The translations under genes and the position numbers were made by a program. Source: Celeribacter baekdonensis (GTDB taxonomy: Bacteria > Pseudomonadota > Alphaproteobacteria > Rhodobacterales > Rhodobacteraceae). Taken from it: a stretch of DNA of 64,000 nt. Positions 9,054 through 17,206 of the stretch are shown one piece after another; the stretch's first letter is position 1; each line of letters opens with the position of its first letter. The notes under the pieces were generated by a model. That model saw only the letters and a program-made list of their open reading frames with translations, did not search any database and was not told the origin of the DNA. The stretch is taken from positions 3,472,001 through 3,536,000 of the forward strand of contig NZ_CP028475.1 of the NCBI RefSeq assembly GCF_003047105.1, in the 5' to 3' direction.

Positions 9054-12000
9054 TGCGGCCGAACAAGGGTTCTTTGAGCTTCTGCATGCGTGGAATGAAG
9101 CGCATTCCATCGGGAATGAGGATTTGTTGGCTGCAATTCTGCCCTTGATGCAACAGGTCGCAGAGGCGCACGAGGCCGGGCAGGTGGCTCCGCTGTTTCC
9201 TTTGCGCAAGCTGAAAGTGGATCATGGCCATTTGTTCTTTGTTCAGACAGATGTAGAGGCACCGGCATCAATCCACGCGGTCAGCGGTCGCAGGGACGTG
9301 CTCGCCAAAAGTGGCATCAAGGTGGTCAGCGAGCTCACAGTGACCTCGGATGATGCGTCCGGAACCGAGGTGCATGACGCCCGGGTCGCAGATGATGCCG
9401 TAGCCACCCCGCGTTTTCTGACGGAATACCGATCATGGGAGGTCGAAGCGGGCCATCATGACCCGATCACTGATATCTATGGGCTGGGTATGATCCTTGG
9501 TTCGCTGGCAACCGGCCTTGATTTTCGGCAGAAGGATCAGCTGGAAACGTTTATCCGGTATCGCGGCGATCTGGCCAGTTTGAACAACCGGCTGAGCCCT
9601 GTGATCTGTCGCGCGATTGAGCGGATGACCGAACTGGAAAGGTTTGATCGTGCACAAGATGTACCCACACTGATCCGCGCGTTTGAAAACCACCGTATGA
9701 TCGGATCGGTCTTTGAGAATGAACTGACGACCAGCGCCGCATTCGGGGCAGAGGCGGATTTGCCAAAGGGTGAGTTGCTGAAGCGGTTGCGCGCCCGCTT
9801 ATATGATATGACCCGGCGCAACCGGTTGATTTATCACAAGCCGGTCTCGACGGAATTGAACCTGACGGAAACATCCGTGCCGTTGGTGATGAATTTTCAG
9901 GCCATCAAATCGGAAGATCTGTTCACCGCAGACGCCCTCGCTATGCAAAAGTTGTTGTCAGGCAGAGAGATCGCCTTGCGGGATTATATCCGGTTTGAAG
10001 ACATGCAATTTGCACCAGCGGTGCTGTCCAAGCTCCGTTCGGAAAGTGCGAGGATCGCGCGGGAATATGGAGCAGCGCCTTTGCGATTGGTGCCTGTGTT
10101 TTTGCGGTGGTATGACCTCAAGAACGATCCCCACACGCCGATTTCGTCGCCCCTTTTGTTGCTGCGGACCGAGTTGAAGCGGCGCAAGGGTGTGAAGGAT
10201 GTGTTCACCCTACAAGCTCTGGATACAGTGGCCGAGGTCAACCCGGCCTTATCCTTTGCGCTGGAAAAACTGTTCGGAATCAAGCTGCCAACAACGGTGG
10301 ATATGTCCCAGCCGGATGCGCTGCGTGATCTTTATCGGCTGATTGAAACGCAGATCCTGTCCAGCGAACCCGGTGTGCACCTCGAATACGCCGACAAACC
10401 GCGCATCAAGGTGCTGCACCAAAAGGTGCGGCGGCGCCTGGACCAGTTCAACAAGCGCCGTGTTGGCATGGTCAAAGGCAAACGGGCGCGGTCCGGGATA
10501 CGATATTCCTATGATCACCCGGGGTACAACCCGCTGGGGCTGCAACTTTTCAAGGAATACGTCACTCCGGCACAAGCCCCAAATCAGGCCGTGATGGGGC
10601 GACCGTTGCCGCGCATGTTCAATGCATCTCATATGGTTGAACCTGCTGTGACAGAGCGTGAGGCGACCACGTTTTCGGCCGCGCAGGAGACCGATGGGCG
10701 GTTTAACTGGAGCTTTGATCTTTGCTCGGTCACCCTCGCCAATTTCAACTATCGCAAGATGTCGCTGGTGCGCGACTATGATGCCATGCTGGCTGGTGAA
10801 CTGTCGCCCAATGCGGCCTTTGATCTGCTATTTGATGACCGCAGCTATGATGTCGGCGGCATTCCCATGCTGCCCAAGCCGGAACATCGCTATCCCGTCA
10901 TCGAAATGGACCCCAGTCAGGAAAAGTCTGTTTTGAATGCGCGCAGTGGCGAAAGCTATGTCATTCAGGGCCCGCCTGGCACTGGAAAATCTCAGACCAT
11001 CACCAACCTGATTGCCGACTTTATCAGTCAGGGCAAACGTGTGCTCTTTGTGTGTGAAAAACGCGCGGCCTTGGATGTGGTGTTCAACCGCCTGACGGGG
11101 GTGGGTTTGGGCGCGCTGTGCAGTCTTGTCCACGACAGCAAGCAAAATAAACGTGAATTCATTGAGGAACTTGATGAGATTTACACCCGCTGGACAGAAG
11201 AAGACCGGCCAAAGACAATGGCCATTCTGACACAGGAACGGACTGCGCTGCTACGGCGTGTTTCGGAGGCGCTTGCCGATGTACGCGTGCATATCACGGC
11301 GATGTCGACCGCAGCGGTTGGTACTGATGAGGCGCTTTATGGGGTCATTGACCGTGCGCTGAACGCACATCCCCCCGATCTGGGCGATGATGATCGGGGG
11401 GCTTTGCCTGATCTGGCTGTTTGGCTGGAACATGAAGATGCGGTAGACCGCGCGCTGAACGGGACCAAAGGATTGGCGGGCGGGCAAAGCCTGTCAGAAC
11501 GACCCGAACGTTTGTTGGTCCCTGCGCTTTGGGGCGATGACGATGCTCTGGATCAGGTGCCGCAACGGGCCGCAAACCTGGCGTCGCGTGCTACGCGTCT
11601 TAGCGGGGCAGAAGCTGATCTGTTTGGGGGTGTCACGACAGCCGGGGCCGCTTTCGCGCAAGTTCGCTTTGCCGCGCGTGTCGCACCGATGGCTGAGGTC
11701 GGTCAATTGGGCCTGTTGGACCCTGACAGCCGCGAAAGCCGCCTGTTCAAAGGCGATATGCGTCAGGTCGACGACAAAAGACGCCTATTGGCTGAAGCGG
11801 TGCAAAAGGCATCCGCCTGGACTGACAAGCTGACCCAAGAGGAAACCAAAACAGCACTGCGGCTGGCGCAGGACAAGGAAGGTAAGTTCCTGTCGTTCCT
11901 GTCTGGCCCTTGGCGGCAGCTGAAGAAAACAATTGCGGCGCGCACCCGGACGGCGGATGCAGCAATTGCGCCCACAGCCGTCGATTTGCTGTTGCTGCTT

Positions 12001-14169
12001 GATACTGAGCATGCGTCCAGAGAGGCCTTGGTTGAAACCGAACGGCAAACCGCTGGGCGTTACGGTTTTAACGATTTTGCAGCCCTGTCGGACCTTGTTG
12101 CAGAGCGCGCCGCAGGCCGGATGGTGGACGGCGCTGCTGCCGATCCGATCCTTGCCAGCGTGGTCAGCGACCCGGCGGGGACGGAACGTCAGGTACTGGC
12201 GTTGGCGCACCACGCCCCGGTTATAGAAGGGCTGTTGGAGGATGCGGCGGGACTGATTGATGGGTTGGATACATTGGCCTTGGCGGATCTGGCCCCGGCA
12301 CTGGATGCGCTGGCACAAAGCGGGCCGCGTTTGCGCGACCTAAAGTTCATGTTGCAGCCGCTGGCGGATGCGCCTCTATCAATCTGGCGTTGTCTGCGCA
12401 GCTTTGATTTGCCGACAGACCAGCTGCACGCGGCCATCTTGTCAGAAACGGTTCGGCGCAGCGTGATCCAGACCCCCGGCCTATCGGCCATTGACCATGC
12501 CATGCTGGATCACGCCCGCGCCAAGATCGCGGACAGCCGCAAGGCATTGCAAAAGGTCAACGCCAGCCTGCTGGAGTTGCGTGCGATGGAAAATTTTGAT
12601 GCCCATATCGCGCTCACCGCTGAAATGGATCGCAATCTGTCGATGGAGGATCGGGCGCGCAAATCATCCTATGCCAATGCGCGCCGGGCGTTGGAGCATG
12701 AATTCAAAAAGACCCGCGCTTTCCGGTCTCCGCGCGAAATGCTGGACGGCCCAGCCGGAGCGCTGATCCCTGATATGAAACCGATCTGGCTGATGAGCCC
12801 TCTTTCGGTGGCCGATGTGCTGCCGCTCGACTCCGATCTGTTTGATGTGGTGATCTTTGATGAGGCATCGCAAATCCCCGTTGAGGACGCGGTGCCGACA
12901 GTCATGCGCGCTCCGCAGATCATCGTTGTGGGAGATGAGATGCAACTGCCGCCGTCGAAGTTCTTCGGCAGCGGTGATGCGGCAGAGGAATTCGATGATG
13001 CTGACGAAGATCTGAATTTTGAACTGGATCAGGACAGTTTCCTGACCCTTTCGGCAGAGCGTTTGAAGTCCACAATGCTCAGTTGGCACTATCGGTCGCG
13101 CAGTGAAGAGCTGATCAGTTTCTCCAATCGCGCATTCTACGGCGGGCGTTTGTTGACAATTCCATCGGTGCGTAACCGGCAAGAGGACCCTGAAATCCAT
13201 GTGGCGGATGCGGGCGTCCCCCCGTTGAGCGCATCCGAAGTTTTGGCCCGTCCGATTTCCTATCATATGGTCAAGGGCGGTGTTTATGCCCTGCGACGCA
13301 ACGCCGAGGAGGCCCGCTATATCGCCCACGTCCTGCGCGACATCCTCGCACAGGACAGTGGCAAGACCATTGGCATCGTTGCCTTTTCGGAGGCTCAGCA
13401 ATCCGAGGTTGAAACCGCGCTGAACGAATTGGCGCGCACTGACGAGGGCTTTGCCCGTCGACTTGATGCGGAATATGAACGCGAAAAGGATGGCGAATTC
13501 ATCGGACTGTTCGTCAAGAACCTTGAGAATGTGCAGGGCGATGAGCGTGACATTATTTTGCTATCAATCTGTTACGCTCCGCCGGCAAGTGGCAAAATGC
13601 GGATGAACTTTGGCCCCATCAACAAAGTCGGAGGCGAAAAACGCCTGAATGTTATCTTTTCGCGTGCGAAGGAAAACATGATCGTTGTGTCTTCGATCAC
13701 ATCCGAGCAGGTCACCAACGATTACAACGCTGGGGCTAACGCGCTAAAGACGTTCCTGCGGTATGCGCAACTTGCCTCAACCGGGGACGGGCCTGGCGCA
13801 GATATGGCGCTTAAGGCGGTATCGGGCAGTACAGATCAACGCGAGAAGCCGGGGAACGTGGCCGCAGAGCAGATTGCCGCTGCCTTGCAGGCGCGCGGAT
13901 GTTTTGCCGTGGTCAACCACGGCATGTCCCGCTTTTGCGTCGACGTGGCCGCCCGCCGCACGGATGAACCCGACTTTAAACTGGCTATCCTGATTGACAG
14001 CAAAGAGACATATGCCAGCAATGCCACCTTGGAAGTTCTGACCGAACGGGCCATTTTGCTGGAGGCTTTTGGGTGGACGACTGTGACTGTTACAATGCGG
14101 GAATGGAAAAGCGATCCGACCAAGATTGTCGAAGTGCTTGCTGCGCATTTGGGAGTCAATTTCGACTGA
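9046..14169 (+). CDS. Kinase-like / DUF4011 / SF1 helicase / PD-(D/E)XK nuclease-like fusion
   Basis: Protein of 1707 residues. Residues about 35-215 resemble a degraded protein-kinase C-lobe: VAEAHEAGQV...LFFV in the place of the catalytic loop without HRD, YRSWEV like the APE region, TDIYGLGMILGSLATG like helix F, then LSPVICRAIERMTELERFDR. From about 245, LLKRLRARLYDMTRRNRLIY is DUF4011-like. The SF1 (COG1112-type) helicase has Walker A GPPGTGKS at 642-649, Walker B FDEAS at about 1271 after a long insertion, GDEMQLPPS, WHYRSRSEEL, VQGDERDI and LNVIFSRAKE. The C-terminal 105 residues resemble the MTES_1575/Vsr-like nuclease fold, with D1633 and D1651-x-K1653 as candidate active-site residues. 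Strong ribosome site AAGGAGG. Known: DUF4011 helicase-nucleases and kinase-COG1112 helicases occur in phage-defence loci. Inferred: a defence ATPase-nuclease. Confidence 0.85.
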   Translation: MIDAAEQGFFELLHAWNEAHSIGNEDLLAAILPLMQQVAEAHEAGQVAPLFPLRKLKVDHGHLFFVQTDVEAPASIHAVSGRRDVLAKSGIKVVSELTVTSDDASGTEVHDARVADDAVATPRFLTEYRSWEVEAGHHDPITDIYGLGMILGSLATGLDFRQKDQLETFIRYRGDLASLNNRLSPVICRAIERMTELERFDRAQDVPTLIRAFENHRMIGSVFENELTTSAAFGAEADLPKGELLKRLRARLYDMTRRNRLIYHKPVSTELNLTETSVPLVMNFQAIKSEDLFTADALAMQKLLSGREIALRDYIRFEDMQFAPAVLSKLRSESARIAREYGAAPLRLVPVFLRWYDLKNDPHTPISSPLLLLRTELKRRKGVKDVFTLQALDTVAEVNPALSFALEKLFGIKLPTTVDMSQPDALRDLYRLIETQILSSEPGVHLEYADKPRIKVLHQKVRRRLDQFNKRRVGMVKGKRARSGIRYSYDHPGYNPLGLQLFKEYVTPAQAPNQAVMGRPLPRMFNASHMVEPAVTEREATTFSAAQETDGRFNWSFDLCSVTLANFNYRKMSLVRDYDAMLAGELSPNAAFDLLFDDRSYDVGGIPMLPKPEHRYPVIEMDPSQEKSVLNARSGESYVIQGPPGTGKSQTITNLIADFISQGKRVLFVCEKRAALDVVFNRLTGVGLGALCSLVHDSKQNKREFIEELDEIYTRWTEEDRPKTMAILTQERTALLRRVSEALADVRVHITAMSTAAVGTDEALYGVIDRALNAHPPDLGDDDRGALPDLAVWLEHEDAVDRALNGTKGLAGGQSLSERPERLLVPALWGDDDALDQVPQRAANLASRATRLSGAEADLFGGVTTAGAAFAQVRFAARVAPMAEVGQLGLLDPDSRESRLFKGDMRQVDDKRRLLAEAVQKASAWTDKLTQEETKTALRLAQDKEGKFLSFLSGPWRQLKKTIAARTRTADAAIAPTAVDLLLLLDTEHASREALVETERQTAGRYGFNDFAALSDLVAERAAGRMVDGAAADPILASVVSDPAGTERQVLALAHHAPVIEGLLEDAAGLIDGLDTLALADLAPALDALAQSGPRLRDLKFMLQPLADAPLSIWRCLRSFDLPTDQLHAAILSETVRRSVIQTPGLSAIDHAMLDHARAKIADSRKALQKVNASLLELRAMENFDAHIALTAEMDRNLSMEDRARKSSYANARRALEHEFKKTRAFRSPREMLDGPAGALIPDMKPIWLMSPLSVADVLPLDSDLFDVVIFDEASQIPVEDAVPTVMRAPQIIVVGDEMQLPPSKFFGSGDAAEEFDDADEDLNFELDQDSFLTLSAERLKSTMLSWHYRSRSEELISFSNRAFYGGRLLTIPSVRNRQEDPEIHVADAGVPPLSASEVLARPISYHMVKGGVYALRRNAEEARYIAHVLRDILAQDSGKTIGIVAFSEAQQSEVETALNELARTDEGFARRLDAEYEREKDGEFIGLFVKNLENVQGDERDIILLSICYAPPASGKMRMNFGPINKVGGEKRLNVIFSRAKENMIVVSSITSEQVTNDYNAGANALKTFLRYAQLASTGDGPGADMALKAVSGSTDQREKPGNVAAEQIAAALQARGCFAVVNHGMSRFCVDVAARRTDEPDFKLAILIDSKETYASNATLEVLTERAILLEAFGWTTVTVTMREWKSDPTKIVEVLAAHLGVNFD

Positions 14170-14401
14170 ATGTAGAGCAACGCGTTTTTCTTTCGCGTTG
14201 ATAGAATGTCAGCCCGTCATTACGCTGTCCATGACCCAGCAAGATGCCGACGACCCCATCCATCAGACGCGCGCAGCATTGTTCGCCGTCAAATGAAATG
14301 GGGCTTCAGAACGGTTTGAGCATTGGAGGCGCAGGTTCGTTTGTGTGAATGATTATATTCCGTTGCCCGGCAGATGAATGCATGCTCTCGCCGAGAGGGG
14401 G
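14170..14401. other. Intergenic, between the helicase gene and IS3 element
   Basis: No gene or clear terminator was recognised. TAGAGCAACGCG...CGCGTTGATAGA just after the helicase stop (14172-14207) contains a short inverted repeat, CAACGCG / CGCGTTG, around TTTTTCTTT. It could form a weak hairpin at the end of the transcript. Confidence 0.45.
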
Positions 14402-14440
14402 CGGTAATCCCCCCGAAAGTAAGGGGCTGCGGAAGTAGAA
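14402..14440 (+). repeat. Left terminal inverted repeat of the IS3 element
   Basis: Begins CGGTAATCCCCCC and ends GTAGAA. It pairs with 15561-15599; the first 13 positions and the last six are identical, with differences concentrated in the middle. Confidence 0.8.
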
Positions 14441-14472
14441 TTTTCTCGGCAAGATGAACGAGGCGTTTCCGA

Positions 14473-14736
14473 ATGAAGACCCGCAGAGACACTGAGGCGC
14501 AGATTCTTGCGATCCTGCGACAGGCCGAAGGCGGTGTGGCGGTGGCCGAGTTGTGCCGTGAGCATGGCATGAGCAGCGCGTCGTTTTACAAATGGCGGGC
14601 GAAGTATGGCGGCATGGATGCGTTTATGGTCAGCCAGATGAAGGCCATTGAGGAAGAGAACCGCAGGCTGAAGCGAATGTATGCGGACCTGAGCATGCAG
14701 GCCGATTTGTTGAAGGAAGCCCTCGGAAAAAAGTAG
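14473..14736 (+). CDS. IS3-family OrfA (transposase N-terminal HTH protein)
   Basis: 87 residues. The helix-turn-helix part ([38 protein letters not shown]) binds the terminal repeats. It is followed by a leucine-zipper region ([20 protein letters not shown]) used for OrfAB multimerisation. It ends GGA-AAA-AAG-TAG, so the stop directly follows the A6G frameshift site. Length and sequence are typical and there is no damage in this part. Confidence 0.9.
   Translation: MKTRRDTEAQILAILRQAEGGVAVAELCREHGMSSASFYKWRAKYGGMDAFMVSQMKAIEEENRRLKRMYADLSMQADLLKEALGKK
14727..14733 (+). other. Programmed -1 frameshift site AAAAAAG
   Basis: A AAA AAG lies directly before the orfA stop. Slipping back one base enters the orfB frame ([12 protein letters not shown]), the known way IS3 elements make OrfAB. 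A downstream stem (GGGCCATCTC / GAGATGGCC, 14739-14765) could stimulate slippage. Confidence 0.75.
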
Positions 14737-15559
14737 TTGGGCCATCTCAGCGACGAGAGATGGCCGCAACAGCGGTGGAGCGGCGCGGGGTCAGCGTTGC
14801 GCTGGCCTGCCGGGCTTTTGGTGTCAGCGAGACCTGCTATCGCTACAGCCACTTCTGAGGGATGAGAACGAGCAGATCGCTGATTTGCTGACCGGTCTGA
14901 CGGATGCCCGCAAGACTTGGGGTTTCGGGCTATGTTTTCTGCATTTGCGCAACGTGAAGGGGCATCCATGGAACCACAAACGGGTTTACCGGATCTACTG
15001 CGAGCTTGAACTGAACCTTCGGATCAAGCCGCGTAAACGGCTGAAGAGGGACAAGCCCGATGCGCTGGCGGTGCCAGAAGCACCGAATGTCACCTGGTCG
15101 ATGGATTTTATGGCCGACCGGCTCGGCGATGGTCGTGCCTTTCGGCTGCTGAACGTCTTGGATGATTTTAACCGTGAGGGCCTCGGCATCGAGGTCGACT
15201 TTTCCTTGCCCGCCGAGCGTGTGATCCGAAGCCTTGAGCGGATCATCGAGTGGCGCGGAAAACCCGGGACCATTCGGGTCGACAATGGCCCCGAATACAT
15301 CAGTGAAAAGCTGATGAAATGGGCCGAGAAACATGGGGTCACCATCCAGCATATCCAACCCGGCCAGCCTCAGCAAAACGCTTACATCGAGCGCTACAAC
15401 CGCACCGTCAGGCATGAGCGGCTCGACCAATCCATCATCGAAAGCATCGAGGAGGCCCAAGATCACGCCACTCAATGGTTATGGACTTACAACAACGACC
15501 GCCCCAACATGGGCATCGGCGGCATAACACCCGCCATGAAACTGAAAATGGCCGCATAA
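14733..15559 (+). pseudogene. IS3-family OrfB integrase, frameshifted
   Basis: DDE integrase (rve) half of the IS3 transposase. The frame entered from the A6G site reads [20 protein letters not shown] to CYRYSHF and stops at TGA 14856-14858. The rest is in the adjacent frame from 14852: [33 protein letters not shown] (first catalytic D), VDNGPEYIS (second D) and [19 protein letters not shown] (catalytic E), ending [12 protein letters not shown]. One base lost near 14852 explains the break, so catalytic residues remain but are out of frame with OrfA. Confidence 0.85.
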
Positions 15560-15560
15560 G

Positions 15561-15599
15561 TTCTACGACCGCACCCCGTTAAAAATGGGGGGATTACCG
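15561..15599 (-). repeat. Right terminal inverted repeat of the IS3 element
   Basis: Reverse complement begins CGGTAATCCCCCC and matches 14402-14440. The base after it (15600) is the first that fits the truncated DCC-family gene. Confidence 0.8.
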
Positions 15600-15745
15600 A
15601 TGCCCCAGCCGTCCCGCGCCGCCGTGTTCAGGTCGTCAAACCGGATCGGCAGGCCGTTTTTACCCGCATAGCGCGCATAATGGCCGATCTCGGTCGAACA
15701 GACCGGGCATTCACCGTTGAAAAGGACTTTGGTCGATTCATCCAT
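15600..15745 (-). pseudogene. DCC-family thiol-disulfide oxidoreductase, 3' part lost to IS3
   Basis: Reads MDESTKVLFNGECPVCSTEI on the minus strand, then HYARYAGKNGLPIRFDDL. This is the N-terminus of a DCC (DUF393) redox protein with its CxxC at CPVC. After about 48 residues it runs into the right repeat of the IS3 element (GNPPIFNGV is read from IS DNA). A full-length family member is about 130 residues, so most of the gene is missing and I did not find the remainder at the other side of the island. It lies nine bases after the rhodanese stop, so the two were probably one operon. Confidence 0.8.
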
Positions 15746-15754
15746 GTCTAAGAG

Positions 15755-16147
15755 TTAGTGCTTTTCGACCTCTTCAACAGGCCCGCCGTGCAATTTCCAC
15801 GCCGTAAACCCGCCGCCGACATGGGCCACCGGCTCCAACCCCATCTCGACACAGGTTTTCGTCGCCAAGGCCGACCGCCACGCCGAGGCGCAGTAAAACA
15901 CGTATGTCTTGCCCTCGGCAAAAATCGGTTTGTGATAAGGGCTTTCCGGGTCAATCCAGAATTCCAACATGCCCCGTGGGCAGTGGAAGGCACCGGGAAT
16001 ACGCCCCTCGCGCTCAAGCTCCCGGCGGTCCCTGAGATCGACAAACACGACGTTCTCGTCCTTGATAAGTTGGATCGCGTCCTCAGTCGGGATCGTCTCA
16101 ATCATCGCCAGCGCCGCGCCGAGCAGGTCTTTGTAGTTTTTGAGCAT
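15755..16147 (-). CDS. Rhodanese-domain protein
   Basis: Single-domain rhodanese of 130 residues, cytoplasmic, with no signal peptide. The domain starts at IPTEDAIQLI (residues 19-28) with the VDLRDRREL motif. The candidate persulfide cysteine is C86 in the loop YCASAWRSALA, and the C-terminal GGFTAWKLHG is typical. It may transfer sulfane sulfur or detoxify cyanide or sulfide; the substrate cannot be told. It lies upstream of the truncated DCC gene on the same strand. Confidence 0.88.
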   Translation of the reverse strand: MLKNYKDLLGAALAMIETIPTEDAIQLIKDENVVFVDLRDRRELEREGRIPGAFHCPRGMLEFWIDPESPYHKPIFAEGKTYVFYCASAWRSALATKTCVEMGLEPVAHVGGGFTAWKLHGGPVEEVEKH

Positions 16148-16268
16148 GGGGTCCTCCGTTTGGGTGATTTAACCCTGTGGAGGTTTGGAGGGCAATGGGG
16201 TCATAGGACAGACGCTGGACTGCCGGATAAAACTGTGATCATTTCGAACTAGTTTTGGGGGATTTTAA

Positions 16269-17066
16269 ATGGACTTTTTGAAGTCAATCTTCGACGCATG
16301 GGATGAGAGAATTAGAAGCCCTATTCTTGGGTCCATACTTTTCATATATTTGGCATGTAACTGGCGTGCGTTATTCTTTTTGTTTTTTGCAGATGACACT
16401 GCTGCTGAACGACTGGCATATTTTGATTCACATACATCACTCTGGAGCACGCTGATTTTTCCTTTGGTTGGCGGGCTAGTTTTGGCTTGGCTCGCGCCAT
16501 GGGTAAAGTTTGGTGGTGCTTGGGTAGCGAAAAAAGCGAACTTGGCGCTTGCTAAACTTCAGGAGGGGGAAGCCAGCGATAAGCGTAAACGTCAGTATGA
16601 AAAAGAAGCACAAGAGCTTGAAGCTAAGACCGGTCGAGATGTTGCTATCGTTGAAAGCCAAGGGCGTATTCGTGCTGCAGAAGAAAGACTTCAGATTCAA
16701 GATGAGCAAGTTCTGCAAGAAGCAGCTCAGGTCAGCCTAGAAACTAAAGAAGAAATTGAAACGTCGAGAGGGCGTAAAAATAATGCAATTGCCGATTCTT
16801 TATCACCTATGGCACGAAAGCTTCTTATAGCTGCTGTCAACGATAAATCGGGCATAATCATGCAGCGTAGTTATATTGGCGGCACTGCGTTTTCAGTGGG
16901 TGGGGAAGAAATCATGCATGATGGAACTCGCCGTGGGCTGGCGGAAGTCGAAGCTGCTATAGAGGAACTTGTCCGACAAAGTTTGGTTCGATCACGTGGT
17001 AGTAAAGGTGAAATTTTTGAAGTGACAAAATTGGGCTTCGAAGTAGCTGAGGCTTTGGGACAATAG
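16269..17066 (+). CDS. Orphan membrane protein with coiled coil and C-terminal winged-helix-like region
   Basis: 265 residues, family not recognised. Two hydrophobic segments occupy roughly residues 18-40 (ILGSILFIYLACNWRALFFL) and 58-80 (LWSTLIFPLVGGLVLAWLAP). A long charged stretch, about 88-175, looks like a coiled coil rich in E, K, Q and R. The C-terminal 85 residues (PMARKLLIAAVNDKSGIIMQ; VEAAIEELVRQSLVRSRGSK) resemble a small winged-helix or sensor fold. Base composition is clearly more AT-rich than the neighbours, a sign of transfer. It stands alone between the rhodanese gene and rimO. A membrane-anchored sensor or toxin-like defence protein is possible but not shown. Confidence 0.65.
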   Translation: MDFLKSIFDAWDERIRSPILGSILFIYLACNWRALFFLFFADDTAAERLAYFDSHTSLWSTLIFPLVGGLVLAWLAPWVKFGGAWVAKKANLALAKLQEGEASDKRKRQYEKEAQELEAKTGRDVAIVESQGRIRAAEERLQIQDEQVLQEAAQVSLETKEEIETSRGRKNNAIADSLSPMARKLLIAAVNDKSGIIMQRSYIGGTAFSVGGEEIMHDGTRRGLAEVEAAIEELVRQSLVRSRGSKGEIFEVTKLGFEVAEALGQ

Positions 17067-17070
17067 CGCT

Positions 17071-17099
17071 GCGCGCCACACTTCCAGTGTTCGGCGCGC
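17071..17099. other. Strong hairpin without T tail between orphan gene and rimO
   Basis: GCGCGCCACACT-TCC-AGTGT-tc-GGCGCGC forms a 12-bp stem with a two-base bulge. It lies just after the orphan gene stop and may help end transcription from either side, but no T run follows on either strand. Confidence 0.5.
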
Positions 17100-17206
17100 A
17101 AACTCGTATAATCAGCCTCTGGACTGATTGTCAGACTCTTCCCGGCGCTCCGTGCCTTCAGCACTCCCGCGCGTTGCCTCCGAGAAATGATCCCCCGGAC
17201 CATTTT

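Larger units (their letters stand above)
14402..15599 (+). mobile_element. IS3-family insertion sequence, 1198 bp, transposase broken
   Basis: Bounded by imperfect 39-bp inverted repeats (30 of 39 positions match by eye) that begin CGGTAATCCCCCC. It contains orfA, an AAAAAAG slippery site and orfB, the normal IS3 plan. OrfB carries an extra one-base deletion near 14852, so this copy should not encode an active fused transposase. I see no direct repeat at the flanks (GGG left, ATG right), which fits an old or recombined insertion. Its right end cuts the DCC-family gene. Confidence 0.85.

Noticed and set aside
14289..14570. Minus-strand frame of 93 codons across the IS3 left end
   Set aside because: It runs through the terminal repeat and orfA in antisense and has no similarity.
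14399..15602. Target-site duplication of the IS3 element
   Set aside because: The three bases on each side differ (GGG and ATG), and shifting the ends by one base does not create a repeat.
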